64,000 nucleotides of DNA from Pseudogymnoascus destructans. Its lineage: Eukaryota > Ascomycota > Leotiomycetes > Thelebolales > Thelebolaceae. Both the position numbers and the translations under genes were made by a program. Shown here piece after piece: positions 39,743-51,669 of the stretch (positions within the stretch are counted from its first letter, which is position 1; each line of letters begins with the position of its first letter). The DNA lies in NCBI RefSeq assembly GCF_001641265.1, contig NW_020167521.1:1922001-1986000 (forward strand). Reading direction: 5' to 3'. Below the pieces are notes generated by a model. It searched no databases. It had not been told where the DNA came from and saw nothing but the letters and a program-made list of their open reading frames with translations.

Positions 39743-40835
39743 TACGAACTAGCTATACACCACAACAAGCAGCATGTAGCTATATGTGGTTGCTAAGATA
39801 CAACAGCAACACCTCCGAGCTATGATAGACTTAGGAGTAACAGGCAACTTTATGACAAAGAAAGTAGCAGACACATACAGTTTTAGGATGCAACTAAAGA
39901 CCGACCTATACCTATTAATGGTTGTAGATAGAGAGCCTATCTTAACTAACAACAGAATGGTAACCTACAAGACAGTCCTATTAGAAATGGACATGCTATG
40001 TTTCAGTTTGATATCGTATACATGGACAATCATGCATACATCCTTAGTGTGCTGTGGCTTAAGAAACACAACCCCTAGATCAACTAGCAGAATGAGAAAG
40101 TTGTAATGAGCTAGTGTACATGTGAACAACAAACAGACATGACATAAGGGGAGGGATCCTCCTAAGACTAGAAGGAGTTATGTGCAACTGCTAAGTCTAA
40201 TGACCTAGCCTAGGCATCCTCACTAAAGCAAATACTAGTGGAGTATAAGGAATACAAGTAGTTATTCTAGGAAGTCCCTAAGAAAGAGGCACTTCCTAAG
40301 CACTAACTATAGGATCATGCGATACCTATTATAGAAGGAAAGAGTCTACCGTTCAGACTAATATATTAGATGTCAGCAGCAGAGCTAGACATACTAAAAG
40401 AATACATTGACAAGAACCTTACTAAAAGTTTCATTAGACCATCAACATCACTAACAGGTAGTCTAATACTATTTGTGCTAAAGAAGGACAAAAAGCTACA
40501 ACTCTATGTTAATTATTAGGGCACAAACAACGTCACTATTAAGGACAGATATGCCTTACCCTTGATAAACGACTTATGACTGGTTTCAAGGAGCTAAGAT
40601 ATTCACAAAACTAGACCTAAAAGGCGCCTATAACTTAATCCGAATAAAGAAGGGAAACGAGCGGAAAACAGCATTCCGCACCCGCTATGGTTTATTCGAG
40701 TATTAAGTTATGCCCTTTGGACTAATGATTGCACCGGCGTCCATGCAGAGGCTCATGAATGAAGCCGACCTCGCTAATAGAAGCGGCCAGTTGCAGCAAG
40801 GAGGAACAACTAAGTTTAGAGAAAGAGGGTAATTG
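39743..40835 (+). mobile_element. Family B' gypsy relic, protease and RT part (plus strand)
   Basis: It continues the relic interrupted by element E. The protease DSGAT has become DLGVT, followed by NFMTKKVADT. The RT is readable with many TAG codons up to VMPFGL...APASMQRLMNEA (about 40761), after which homology to gypsy ends. The last roughly 70 bp (40763–40835) are unassigned. Confidence 0.7.
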
Positions 40836-40959
40836 TAACGGGTGCCGCCGTTACAGTACATGTGGTATATAAAGCGTGTTACGCGTATTCCGGGCGAGCC
40901 GGAATACTGTAGTCTTTTTGGCTCAGTGGGATGTAGCGCGAGCGTAACCGTACATCATT
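40836..40959 (+). mobile_element. Possible very short solo LTR or MITE-like unit (124 bp)
   Basis: The segment starts TGTAACGGGTGCCGCCGTTACA (an 8-bp inverted repeat around a 6-nt loop), has TATATAA near 40870, and ends CATCATTACA, so it is bounded TG...CA. The flanks GTAAT and CTAAG do not form a duplication. It sits at the junction between the B' relic and the broken kinase-like gene. This is a weak call. Confidence 0.25.
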
Positions 40960-42012
40960 ACACTAAGTCAACGGATCTGCACCAATATTCTAAAGCTAGG
41001 TCGTCTACTAAGCTGCCCGTCTGCGCTAAACGCCTTCATACTCTCGAGCTGCTCGGCCTCGTCAAGTTCCCAAAACAAAAGGAAGTTGGCTTCGTCTACA
41101 GGCTCCCCGACTCAATAGGGCAAGACAAAAAGGGCTTCCCCATCGAAGACATGATTATCCGTAAGCCGCGGGCCACGATATTTCAGTGGGAGCACGACCC
41201 GGTCCCGGCACTTGGGCTGCGGTTCAACTTGGCGCGGAAGTTGGTGCAGAGTGTTTCGTTCCTGCATGCCAGCGGGTGGCTGCACAGGAACATCAGGACT
41301 GATGAGCTCTATATATTCCCCAAGTCCGGGCCGCGCTGTCGCGGGACTGGGAGAGTATGGATTTTGAGAATCCGTTCCTCCTGGGTTATCGGTATTCGAG
41401 GCCGGACGGTGTGCGAGATCAGCAGCAGTATCAATCAGCCTAACCAGCAAATAGTTTACACCACTGCTAAGTAGATCACCGCCATTAGTATCTGAGGTGC
41501 CTATGCCCATCCGATCCCAGGAGGGCCAAGCTAGCTTTGAGAACGCCTCGCAGGATAGAGCAAATCCCTACAAGGCGCCAGAGCTACAAACTGAGGGGAG
41601 GCATGTTAGGGTTAGGTTTGCTGGAGAAGACAGCGATCTCAAGAGCCAAGAGGCACACCGCGCCAACTTCGACATGAAGCACCACCCTTTCAAGCGCGCG
41701 TACCCAGACCGACGCTACTGTCACGCCTTCGACGTCTACTCGCTCGGCATCGCCCTGCTCGAGATCGGCCTGTGGACGCCGGTCGAATCACTCTATGCTG
41801 AGGATATGCTTGGCCCAAACGACCCTTTCGATACACGGCGCAAGCTGATACGCATAGCGCAGCAGGCGCTGCTAGATAGATGCGGTGGGCTTTACACAAA
41901 GGTGACGGCCTCGTGTCTTAGTGTGGACCCGGAGGACTCGGAGAAGTCGCTGATGGAGCAGCGGGAGCTTTGTGCGAGGACTGCGGCCGACCTTGCGCAG
42001 TGCCAGGTGTAA
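40960..42012 (+). pseudogene. 5'-truncated, frameshifted protein-kinase-like gene
   Basis: The readable order is an N-terminal segment (HTLELLGLVKFPKQKEVGFVYRLP), a kinase C-lobe start (LVQSVSFLHASGWLHRNIRTDE), a frameshift near 41335 into NPFLLGYRYSRPDG, a stop near 41432, and then YKAPEL and FDVYSLGIALLEIGLW ending at TAA 42012. The catalytic loop has HRN where active kinases have HRD, so even the intact ancestor was probably a pseudokinase. Such domains are common in fungal HeLo/HET-type incompatibility and NLR-associated proteins, and the YxRP phrase fits that group. This affiliation is inferred from pattern only. The upstream part is missing at the transposon border. Confidence 0.65.
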
Positions 42013-42531
42013 TGCTAATGTTCGTACACTCTGAAGTGCAACTTCAATTATAAAGTACAACATTACCCTTCATTTTGTGATAGATACTTTGAGAGAAAAT
42101 ATATGATATTGCAGACAGAGGCTGTGGAATATGAGAGGGGGTAGCTGTCCCTTCATACCATTTTCTTAGTTCAGCTGTACTCGCCTTTTTCACCGATCTA
42201 GCTCACCGTGCAACACGTTGTACCTACTTTAAGGTGGTAGCGATGGTCGCGATCACAGAATAAGGGTAAGGGCGGCGAGGCCTACCCACTAGGCCGGATG
42301 GCACCGATTTAACTATTATCCAGAGGATTTTTGAGATCATGGTGGTTTATTACCCCTTCTCCATGAGGATACTGGGTGCGTGATGATCATAGGGGGTTGG
42401 TTGTAGGGGTTAATATATATGTACGCTTTTATCATTTTTACAAATTCTATACTGCTTGTTCCGCCCCGCCTATGTGTGAATTCGAACCATGCTATACCCC
42501 CCAATATTTCCACACCACCCTCACAACTAAT
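42013..42531. other. Intergenic region between kinase relic and ETF-QO
   Basis: It is AT-rich near 42040–42130 and 42400–42450. No RNA gene or supported ORF was found. The right end holds the ETF-QO 3' region. Confidence 0.35.
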
Positions 42532-44641
42532 CTAGGTCATGTAATACTTTGGTCCTCCACCGCCCTCTGGCACCGTCCAGTTGATATCCTGATCCGGGAC
42601 CTTAATATCGCAAGTCTTGCAGTGAATGCAGCTGTAATCCATTAGCCTCTCTCCCTGCAAGAATCCCCTCAGAACAGAAACAGGGGTAGAAAAAGAGGAA
42701 ACACTCACTTCTGCGCATTAATCTGAAACCTCACCCCCTCCTCCTCCCCCCCATCCTCAATATACTCATACACCCCCGCCGGACAAAACCTATTCTCCAC
42801 CCCCTTAAACCTCGGCCACATACTCCTAGTATGCTTCTTCCAGTCCTTCACCTGCAAATGCACCGGCTGATCCTCCTCATGATCCGTCCCCGTCCTCGCC
42901 ACACTCGTCAGAATATCAAACGTCACCTCCCCATCCGGCTTCTCATACACGATCTTCTCGCACTGATCCGCCCCCTTTGTCGCCTGCGCATCCGTCTTGC
43001 TGCCGTGGGACAGGGTCCAGGGAACACGGCCCTTGAGGACGAAGGCTTCGAGGCCGGAGTATGCGATGCCGCCGTATAATTTCAGCGGCCCGTGGAAGGA
43101 CGGGCGCATGTTACGCACGGATTTCAACTCGCTCCATACCCACGACTGGCGCAGTTTCTCCTCATAGTCGTAGAGGAAGACGGTCCCCTCCTGCGTAGCG
43201 GTGAGCGCTTCGTACGCGGCTTCGGCGGCGAGCATGCCGCTCTTCATGGCTGTATGCGTGCCCTTGATCTTGGGGACGTTCATGAATCCCGCAGTATCTC
43301 CCACCAATGCGCCGCCGGGGAATGCGACCTTGGGGATGGATTGGAAGCCTCCCTCGACGAGGGCGCGGGCGCCGTAGGATATGCATTTCCCCCCCTCGAG
43401 CACGGAGCGGTAGAGCAGGTGATCTTTCATCTTCTGGAACTCCTGGTAGGGTGAGAGCCAGGGATTCGGGTAGTCGAGGCCGACGACGAGTCCGATGCTG
43501 ACGAGGTTGTCACCGAAATGGTACATCCACCCCCCTCCATACGTATCCGCCGGTAACGGATACCCGAGGGAATGCGTAATACTTCCCTTGTTGAACTTCT
43601 CCGGCGCGATCTCCCAGACCTCTTTGATACCCAGCCCGTACGTCTGCGCCTCGCTCTCGCGGCGGAGATCGAACTTCTTGATAACTCCCTTCGTCAAGCT
43701 ACCATGGCATCCCTCAGCGAAAAGCGTCGCGCGAGCATGGAACTCCATGCCCCTCTCAAACCCACCCTTCCTACTCCCATCCCTCGCAATCCCCTGGTCC
43801 CCCGTCGCAACACCCTTTACTGATCCATCGGGGCGATACAGCACCTCCGCGCCCGCAAACCCCGGATAAACCTCCACCCCCGCCTCCTCAGCCCTCTCCC
43901 CCAACCACTTCGTAAACTGGTTCAGGGAAACGATATAATTGCCCTTATTATGCATCTGCGGCGGCGCCGGGATCGGGAGGGCCATCTTTTTCGTCAAGAA
44001 CCGCATTATATCGCCGGCGGCGGGCGTGATGCCGTCGAAACGATCTGGGTTCGCCTCGTCCAGCCAGTTTGGGATGAGTTCTTCGATTGCGCGCGGTTCC
44101 AGCACGGCGCCGGAGAGGATGTGGGCGCCGATCTCGCTGGCTTTTTCGAGGACGACGACGCGGAAGTCGTCGTTGCCTGCTGCGGTCGCGAGTTGTTTGA
44201 GGCGGATGGCGGAGGCGAGTCCTGCTGGGCCTGTTGAGAGTTTCTGTCAGCTTTCATCCCTCGGTTCATTTGGGTTTATTGTAAGGTTGTCGCTGGCCCC
44301 GCGCTGTTGCTGTGTGCGAGGGCAGGTTGACAGCTACAGGAGGGACAGCCGGAGAATCACATACCACCACCAACAATACAAACATCCACCTCATCACTCT
44401 CCCTCTCCACCATCGTCGGATCAAACGCCTCCTCCTGCCTCCTCTGGCCCGCCGAGAAAGCCCTGGTCTGCGGACCTCCAACCGCCGCCCTCAGCGGCGC
44501 AACAGCCGTCCTCCTCGCACCTGCCGTAGCTGTGATTCCCCTCCTCGCACCAGCGATGGTAGATGCTGCGCGTACGCTCCTCGGGGCGCTGCCGCTGCGC
44601 GCGGCGGCGAGGAGGGGGCGCATGGAAGTTGCTGTCTTCAT
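42532..44641 (-). CDS. CIR2: Electron transfer flavoprotein–ubiquinone oxidoreductase, three exons
   Basis: The enzyme passes electrons from ETF (fatty-acid and amino-acid oxidation) to ubiquinone at the mitochondrial inner membrane. Exons are 44365–44641, 42709–44230 and 42532–42631; the introns are 134 and 77 nt; the product is 632 aa. Residues 1–70 are an Arg/Ala-rich mitochondrial presequence. The FAD-binding VGGGPAGLASA spans the first splice site (about 89–99). GDTAGFMN is the second FAD contact. The [4Fe-4S] ligands are C575 (FCPAGVYEY), C601, C604 and C607 (NCIHCKTC), with NCIHC formed by the second splice. The protein ends GGGGPKYYMT. An AG 23 nt nearer the donor would give a premature stop, so the acceptor at 42632 must be used. 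Confidence 0.95.
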
Positions 44642-46252
44642 CTTGGTATCGAGTCACACAAAATCGCAATGGGAATCAAGCTCTTTTCGCGCCCTAGTTA
44701 CCCATACAATTGCAATGTCCCCAGTTCCTTTATATCTTTCTCTTCTTTCTCTTCCTTTCCGTATATCCGTGTAACCACTTGCAATTGTAGAAAAGGGAAG
44801 TGAAAGTGAAAGTGCGCAAGTAAGTGAGTGAGTATGGATGACGAGCACCAGCTGGCTTTTCACCTCGCACTCCTCTCGGCGCTCGGTGTCGTGGGCCGAG
44901 CTCCAATCGGCCTTGCAAGAGCTGTTGCGGGTGCTGGTAAATGCGTTTCTACCGTGGTGGGGCAGGGCGAGCCCGATACGTGCCGTGTGGCCAATAAGCG
45001 CCGCGCCGATTCAAAGCGTTATATCCAGTGTTCTTCAGTCCCCCAGTCCCCCAGTCCCCTTCTGCCGTTGCAGGTTATTGTAGGGGATTGACAGGGCGGG
45101 ATTGTATGGTAATTGAGGTTTTCTGTTATTTGTTTTCTCAGACGATCTATAGTACACACGATATTGCATCCTGGACTTTGTTTTTGGCGGTGTCGAAATG
45201 CACCAGACACACCCAGGTCCGAGTCTCACCTCTAACTCTAAACGGCGCCGGTTGCGGCCGAGAAAATCTGAGAAGATGGATGTAACCACGTGCCGGTGTC
45301 TCTCACATCACACGAGCTTTTAAAATCCAATCATAAGGTGGAGATTTATTCTTTCATTTCTTTCTTCGTTATCGACATCTATCTATGTCCACATCCACAT
45401 CCACATCCATATCCACATCCACATCCACATCCACATCCACATCTACATTGTCTCATCCCCCTTCTCCCTCCCATCCCCCTCATCCCTTCTCCCCCTCACT
45501 CCGCTCTCTCATCTCTTCCCCTATTCCATCTCCCATCCACTCTACCACCTGCAGGAAAAAAGCACCACCCAACTCTCAAGATTACATATATATACACAAT
45601 TCCTCTTTCAAAATCTTTCGAGCAGTGAGCTCCCTCATCTCCATCTCTTGGAATGAATCTGCAGTCTCCAGCAAGACAAAACAGCAACAAAAACAGCAAA
45701 ACTCGCTAGCAAAAAGCAAAAAAAGCAAACCAAAACAGAGTAGTGACGAGTAAAAAAGGGGAGGAGGCGTTGTGTGTAGAGAGTAGCGACCCCAAAAGAC
45801 GGCAGAACATCCATCCACCCATATATTTGCGCCAGAGTTGGAGGAGAGTAGTAGTAGTGAAAAACAGAAACAGCAACCGCGACCACCCCCATCGCTCTTT
45901 CCCATCTTTCTTTTCTTTGTAAACAAATCGTGTCTTCCCGCCCATAAACTTTTTTGAGTTCCGTATCGTTCCTGCCGTTTTTGTTTCGTTCTAAAGCAAA
46001 CAAAGTGAAGCACTAGTAATCGCCAACATCGGGTCCGTCCGTAAAAAAAGCCGTAAAACGCCGTGAAAAGCACAAAGGATCTCTCCCTTCTCTCCACCAA
46101 AAAATGTAAAATCGACGTTGCCGCAAGCAAAGCCAGCCAGCAAAGCCCAAAAAATAACGGGCGCTCGTCGTCGTCTGGCCCGATCCGTCGTCGTTAGACG
46201 GTCGGGCACTCCCTCCAAGAAGCGAAAAACCCCACACAGAACCACACCCACT
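44642..46252. other. 1.6-kb intergenic region (ETF-QO promoter, Gds1-type gene 3' side)
   Basis: Apart from the hexamer repeat at 45385–45452, I see only short ORFs of low-complexity composition. The plus-strand ORF starting at 46118 is antisense to the Gds1-type gene. Confidence 0.4.
45385..45452. repeat. TCCACA hexanucleotide microsatellite
   Basis: About eleven TCCACA units occur with one TCCATA and one TCTACA variant, in the region upstream of ETF-QO and downstream of the Gds1-type gene. Confidence 0.8.
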
Positions 46253-47672
46253 TTACTCAAAGCAATCAAACATCCCATCCAACTCCTCCAAATCGATATT
46301 CTCTGGACTCCTCGAATCCCACTCCATCTCATCCTTCGTCCATACCTCGTCCATATCCTCAAACGGCCTCTTCAACACCGATATCGACGCCGGGGACGAC
46401 AGCAATGGCATCATCCCAGCCATCAAACCGCCCACCGGTTTCATCGCCGGGCTACTCACAAAGCCGTGCAACCCTCCATTGTCGCCTTTTCCATGATGAT
46501 CATGCTCCCCGAACAAATCCCCGTCCCCATCCAGATCCATAATCTTCACCTCCGCCTCCCCCGAGAACGAGAAAGACGGAATATGCGACGCCGCAGCAGC
46601 GCCCTCCCTCAGCTTCTCACTCAGAAGCTGTCTCCTCTGCATCCCCCTCGCCGTCTGCGTAAACTCCTTCTCATCTTTCTCCAACGGCGGCGACGCCGCG
46701 CGATGATTCCTCACCAACCCGGCCCGCGCATCGCTCGTCAAACGTCCCGAGAAGGACCCGCTAGGCGTAGGCGGCGCGACGGAGCCGTTGGAGTCGGAGC
46801 ACCCGGCATCGTCGAGTTCAGGAGACGAGAGGTCGACTTCGGGAGAGGGGGAGAGCTGGCGGCGGCGCTCGGCGTCGACGTCGTCTTCGGAGCGGGATTC
46901 GGTGGAGGAGAGGGAGGGGGAGATGATGGAGCGTTGCGGGAAGGCGGTGGAGGAGGAGGCGGCGGTGGAGGGGGAGGGGATGGGTTGGTGGCGGTAGGTG
47001 GTGAGGTAGAAGTAGGTGCGGCGCGGGTGGACGGTCTCGAGTTCCTTTGCGAGGGGGCAGGGCGCGAGTGCCGACCAGCAGGATCGCTTGAGGTATGTGG
47101 AGAGGCGGGAGGATATGATTGCTGACGGGTTCGCGGATCTAGAGAGAGGAGGTTAGCAAAGGTCGAGGCTAGGGTCGCATTTCTGGTCGCAGGGGAAATA
47201 CTCACGTCTCGACTATCTTTACCGAGGTCGACAGGATGGCGGCCAGCTCCTTGACCAGGTGCGGCCTGTTCGCTGTCCGTTGTAATTGTACAATAACCGC
47301 CTCGACGATATCATCATTGATGCCCTCCAAATCGATCTCCCGTCTTGGCGCGCCCTCATCCTCCACGGCATCCGCCTCCGGTGACGGCGGCGGCGTATGC
47401 TCGTATTTCAGTATGCTCTTCGCCGCTGGTTCCGGTTTCGATGGTGGCGACATATGCGACAGCGGTTTTGATGAGGATGATGGCGATGATGATGATGCGT
47501 GCGACTGTTTTATTTTTTTGAGCGGCGGCTGCTGGTCGGACGGCGCTGTCGACGTAGGCGATGAGCGGTTTGCTGCCGCGGCGGCCGTAGCAGCTCTCGA
47601 GGCGTGTGTGACGGGGAGGTGGATGCCTAGCGACGGCAGCGACAGCGATTTCCGACGGGTGTTATAGGGCAT
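46253..47672 (-). CDS. Gds1-type winged-helix regulator, two exons
   Basis: Exon 1 is 47206–47672 and exon 2 is 46253–47138. The 67-nt intron (GTGAGT...CTCTAG) joins VET to SANPSAII in frame, giving 450 aa. The N-terminus MPYNTRRKSLSLPSLGI is a hallmark of this ascomycete family. The DNA-binding-like winged-helix segment spans the intron (VIVQLQRTANRPHLVKELAA... to LAKELETVHPRRTYFYLTT, about residues 125–205). The rest is Ser/Pro-rich and acidic, and the C-terminus ends in IDLEELDGMFDCFE, possibly an activation segment. Yeast GDS1 suppresses a respiratory mutation; the exact role here is unknown. I chose M47672 (AAGATGCC context) over an in-frame ATG at 47705, because the family starts at MPYNTRR. 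Confidence 0.8.
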
Positions 47673-48322
47673 CTTGACGGCTTTCTTGGGTGCTGCGGAG
47701 CGCATGGGAAGAGTCGTTTTGTGAGTGTCTTTTTTGGAAGGGTCGGGTGAGAGAGGGTCGTGAGAGGGGTTGGTGGCGGAGGGAGAGGAGAGAGGAGTTG
47801 GAAAGTTTTGTTTGCGACAATTGCAGGCGAAGGGGAGGGATGCGCTCTGTTTGGGGTGGCTGCACGTTGCACGCTCGGATTTTCCCTAGTTGACGTATTA
47901 TCCCTTTTCAGGAAAGTGCTGTACAGGTATAGTACGGCTTGTAGTGGCTTTTTCAGTAGTTTGGTGTGAAGATGTCGGGGATGTTATTGGATGCAACAGG
48001 GGGGTTTGTTGCGTGGGGTTGACGGGGTTGGTTTGACGGGGTTGGTTTGACAGGGTTGGTTTGTTCGATGGTGGTGGTTGGGATGCGAGTGGCCGCCTCG
48101 GAAATGCAGCAAGGCGCGCGAGTTTTGGGGTTCTGCGCGCGTTGGAAACGGCGTGAGATTGTCGAGCGGTAAGGAGGTACAGATGGGCGTACTTATGGTG
48201 TACAGTAAATGTATTCTCCGTTACTTGTTGATAAGTGAACAGAGTGGGTGTTTTGTCGTCTTTTCTCAATTCTTGGCTGGCGCAATGGATGGGTGTTGTG
48301 TTGCTGTTGTTGTGGTCGGTTG

Positions 48323-48399
48323 ATGATGATGGTGATGATGGTGATGATGGTGATGATGGTGATGATGGTGATGATGGTGATGATGGTGATGATGATGGA
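48323..48399. repeat. GATGATGGT nonamer tandem repeat
   Basis: About eight perfect 9-bp units are seen. In three frames they encode Asp-Asp-Gly or similar, giving spurious ORFs. Confidence 0.85.
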
Positions 48400-49766
48400 C
48401 TTCCTTCCTTCTGGTGTGATCTCCGGGTGGGACGACGAGAGAAAGGTCGACAGGATTGTTTGGTGTTGTATAGGAGGGAGTTGTCGTCGACGAGTTTGTT
48501 GTTTGGTGGGTTTGGTAGTGGTTGTTGTGGCAAAGATGTGAATGTTTGCAATGTCGTGTGGCTGGGTTTTGGGTGTTTTTGACGTGGGGGATGTGATGGC
48601 GGATGGACGGTTTAGTGGACAGTTTAGTGGTCTGTTAGTGATGTTAGTGGTCTGTTAGTGGTCTGTTAGTGCCTGTTAGTGACTGTACTTGGGCTGGTAA
48701 GCGAGATGGGTTTCCACTGTGCCCTGTTGTTTTTCCCCATCTGCCCACGACTCGGGCGACAATGAGCAAAGCGAGCATGAGATGACGAACGTCTTTCTTT
48801 CCCAATGCTAAGTCGGCAAGGATTTTTTTGTCCACTTTATGCCCATCCCCACCCATTCCCACATTTAAAAAGTCTTGAGCTCACCAGGACCGACGGAGCA
48901 CGGAGAAAGTGCCTCTACCCACGAGATGAGGCCAGACTGCCCTCATCTCGGTCGTCGCCCCACGCCACGAGTGACGAAAGTGGATGATGGTCTGTCTGAT
49001 TACCACTTCAACGAACGGAGCTGCGGTGTTGAACGGAGCTGCGGTGTTGAATGCGCGCCGCTGCTGCATGTAACTTATGTCTTGTCTGATGTCGGTGAGT
49101 GCGTACATACATACATATGCACACCACAGAAACACCCCAAGGCACGACCGTGAGCCCAATCCAATCACCTCGTTGCATGTCTGGGCGATATCCCATCTCT
49201 CCCATCTTCGGCGGCCGAGAGAGGCTCCGTCATCGAATGAATTTAGGGATGTGGCGTCTCTCATCTCGTTCATCCCGTTCATACGGTACTGTATAAAACC
49301 CACACATGGTACTGTACGGATAAGGATTATGTGCGTACTCTACGCCTTACCTCGGCGCCCCAGATCTTATTAATCTCATCATCTCATCATCTCATCATCT
49401 CATCAGCCAATGGGCAAATCGGGAATTGAGACAAAAAGACAAAAAGGGTACGACACGAGAGTAAGTGAGAGTGAGAGTGAGAGCGAGGAGAAAAAAACTC
49501 GCCCAAGGTTGAAAAAAGTGACTAGGCGAGATCTGGGAGGTAAGCGGTGGGTTCGGGATTTGGAAGCCGGGGTGCTGTTGAGCTAGCTACTTTGGGGATA
49601 AGGCAGGGTACCTCGGTACATGTAACGGCTAGCTTGGGCGTTTTGGGTTTGGGGTCACGGGTTGGAATGTTTCCCCTGATTCAGTGCATTATTATTGTTT
49701 ATACATTTGTTAAACAGTCTAGGCGAGGTAGATCAGGGGATACTGTACACTTCCGACATTGCATCC

Positions 49767-49870
49767 AGACGCCACCTTCTGGACGCCAACTTCTGGACGC
49801 CAACTCCTGGACGCCAACTCCTGGACGCCAACTCCTGGACGCCAACTCCTGGACGCCAACTTCTGGGAGG
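49767..49870. repeat. 16-bp minisatellite (CTGGACGCCAACTCCT)
   Basis: About six and a half tandem units alternate between CTC and CTT variants. It lies just downstream of the Oms1-type gene stop. Confidence 0.85.
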
Positions 49871-49935
49871 CCTCATACCAACCCCGACTTCTTCCCACTT
49901 CTTCCCACCCTTCCCCCCCCCTCCTCCTCCTCCTT

Positions 49936-51142
49936 CTACTCCTTCTCCTCATCCTCAGCCCTCCTCAACTCAAGCCACCAAGTAGTCCCCCAATTCCTCC
50001 TCCTAACCTCCACCACCCTCAACCCCCCCTTCTCAACCTCCTCCAAAATCCCCCCCACCTCCCTATTCCACCAACATCCAAACCTCTCCGCATGTCCCGG
50101 CGCCAGGGCATCGAGTATATTATTCAGCCACCCCCAATACCCCCGCCCATGCTCTAACAATAAAATACGTCCGCCGGGGGCGAGGTGGTTAGAGAGGTTG
50201 AGGAGCAGGGCGGCGGGGTGGGGGGTCGAACAGAGACCCATGGTTTGGAGGATTGTGTCGTATTTCTCGGGCGCGGATGAGGTGGGTGAGGAGGAGGAAG
50301 GCGGCGGAGGAAGAGGCAAAGAAGCATCCTGCACAACCCACTGCACCCCCCTAACCCCAGGATGCTCTCTAGAGAACTTCTCCCTCGCCACAGCAATCAT
50401 CTGGGGCGATTTATCCACCGCTGTGAAACTCGTCACCGTTCCCTCCTCCTCCTCCCCATCCTTCTTCCCCCCCTTCCCCATTTCCACCCCGGTCATCAAA
50501 GGTCCAAACTCATAAAACCCCATATTCCTCCCCGTCCCAACAGAAACCTCACAAACCGCCCCCCTCGCCTTGGACGCCATTTCTTTCCTTAATTTCAACA
50601 ACCCCATCGACCACTCCATCCACTCCACGTCCCCGTCGAATTCGGTGGCGATATCGTTGTACCGCTCTGAGACATCGAGGGGGACGCTGTGGGAGGAGGA
50701 AGAAGGGGAGGAGGTGGCGCGCCGGTAGGTGACGTAGATGTAACTGCTGTACCCAGCTAAAGTGAAAGCGGTGAGGGAGCCGAGGAGGAGCGGGAGGGTG
50801 CGGTGGCGCATGGGGTTAGGTGGTGCGGGGGGGGAGTTGGCTGCTGTGGGGTTGCTTTGTTTTGGTGGTGGTTTTCGAGGGGGACTGGGGGGTGGTTAGT
50901 TGTGTTGTTTCTTACTTGGGGTTGTGATGCCCGGGGGGGGGGGGGGAGCTAGAGGCGGAAAGGGAAACGCACCTATAAGGCAAAGGCTTCACCTTCTTCG
51001 AAACATTCGGTTTTGTCCACTTTGCGCGCAGCGGCGCGCTGGTACTCAGACGCTTTATATATGTTTTCGGGGCGCATTGGCGGCAAGTTGATGGTGTTGT
51101 CCCGGCAAGAAACCGGAGGAGGGGCACGGTGGGGGCTTTCAT
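49936..51142 (-). CDS. OMS1: Oms1-type mitochondrial methyltransferase-like protein, two exons
   Basis: Exon 1 is 50973–51142 and exon 2 is 49936–50884, with an 88-nt intron (GTGCGT...CCCCAG); the product is 372 aa. Exon 1 encodes an Arg/Ser/Thr-rich mitochondrial targeting sequence (LSTSAPLRAKW). Exon 2 begins with a Pro/Lys linker, then one transmembrane helix (LPLLLGSLTAFTLAGYSSYIYV), then a class I methyltransferase fold: CEVSVGTGRNMGFY (motif I), a long Lys/Glu insert, TAVDKSPQM (acidic end of strand 2), and LAPGGRILLLEHG (motif post III). Yeast Oms1 is an inner-membrane protein of this build; its substrate is not settled. The first exon alone looks like a tiny separate gene, but splicing joins it in frame and supplies the targeting signal that exon 2 lacks. 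Confidence 0.78.
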
Positions 51143-51669
51143 TCTGAATGGCCAGGATGGAAAGTTCGGATGGGAGGGAGAGGTGAGGTGCCCCGTGGGA
51201 CTTTCTAGGAGCTGATGAGTGAAGTGAGGTGAGGTTGAGATAGCTCGGACTCGGGGAATTTCGATGGACAGGGGTGTGGTTTAGCGCGAGGCTGGGGGTG
51301 GTGGTGATGACGACGCGAGGCTGCGGTCAGGGACGGAGTTTGGGGAAATGTGAGAATAGTTGGCTTAGAAAAGGGAGACGGACGGATTAGTACATGGGAG
51401 TACTGTATCACTGTTAAAAATACCTGAGGTTGTTATTTAAAGATTCTTTTGTATTTTTGTAGGATGTAACATGCATTAATCCGTCGCGCAAACAGAAGAA
51501 AGAAAGAAATTCTCCGAAAACGGATAAATCAGTCCCCCTGCAACCTGCCGAAGAACAGAACACAAACGCAGTACCCCTCGTGTCCAAAGCAAACTACGTA
51601 TTGTCCAACAAACCAAACTCCAACACAAAAATACCGCGCGGATATCCCATACCACAAACACACACAGAG
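51143..51669. other. Intergenic region upstream of OMS1
   Basis: It is the presumed OMS1 promoter and the 3' flank of the MPWD-repeat gene. It contains no recognised motif and no supported gene. Confidence 0.35.

Larger units (their letters stand above)
47673..49935. other. 2.3-kb gene-free stretch with several short tandem repeats
   Basis: Besides the repeats listed separately, there are GACGGGGTTGGTTT units near 48020–48060, TTAGTGGTCTG units at about 48610–48680, and ATCTCATC units at about 49375–49404. No gene could be supported; the minus-strand frame 47898–48551 is made of repeats. Confidence 0.4.

Noticed and set aside
46118..47125. 335-aa plus-strand ORF
   Set aside because: It is antisense to the Gds1-type gene; Arg- and Gly-rich shadow of GC-rich codons.
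48327..48399. CRISPR-like array
   Set aside because: Perfect short tandem repeat without spacers; eukaryotic microsatellite.
50912..51142. 76-aa stand-alone protein with mitochondrial-looking N-terminus
   Set aside because: It is better explained as exon 1 of the Oms1-type gene; splicing keeps the frame and supplies the targeting signal.
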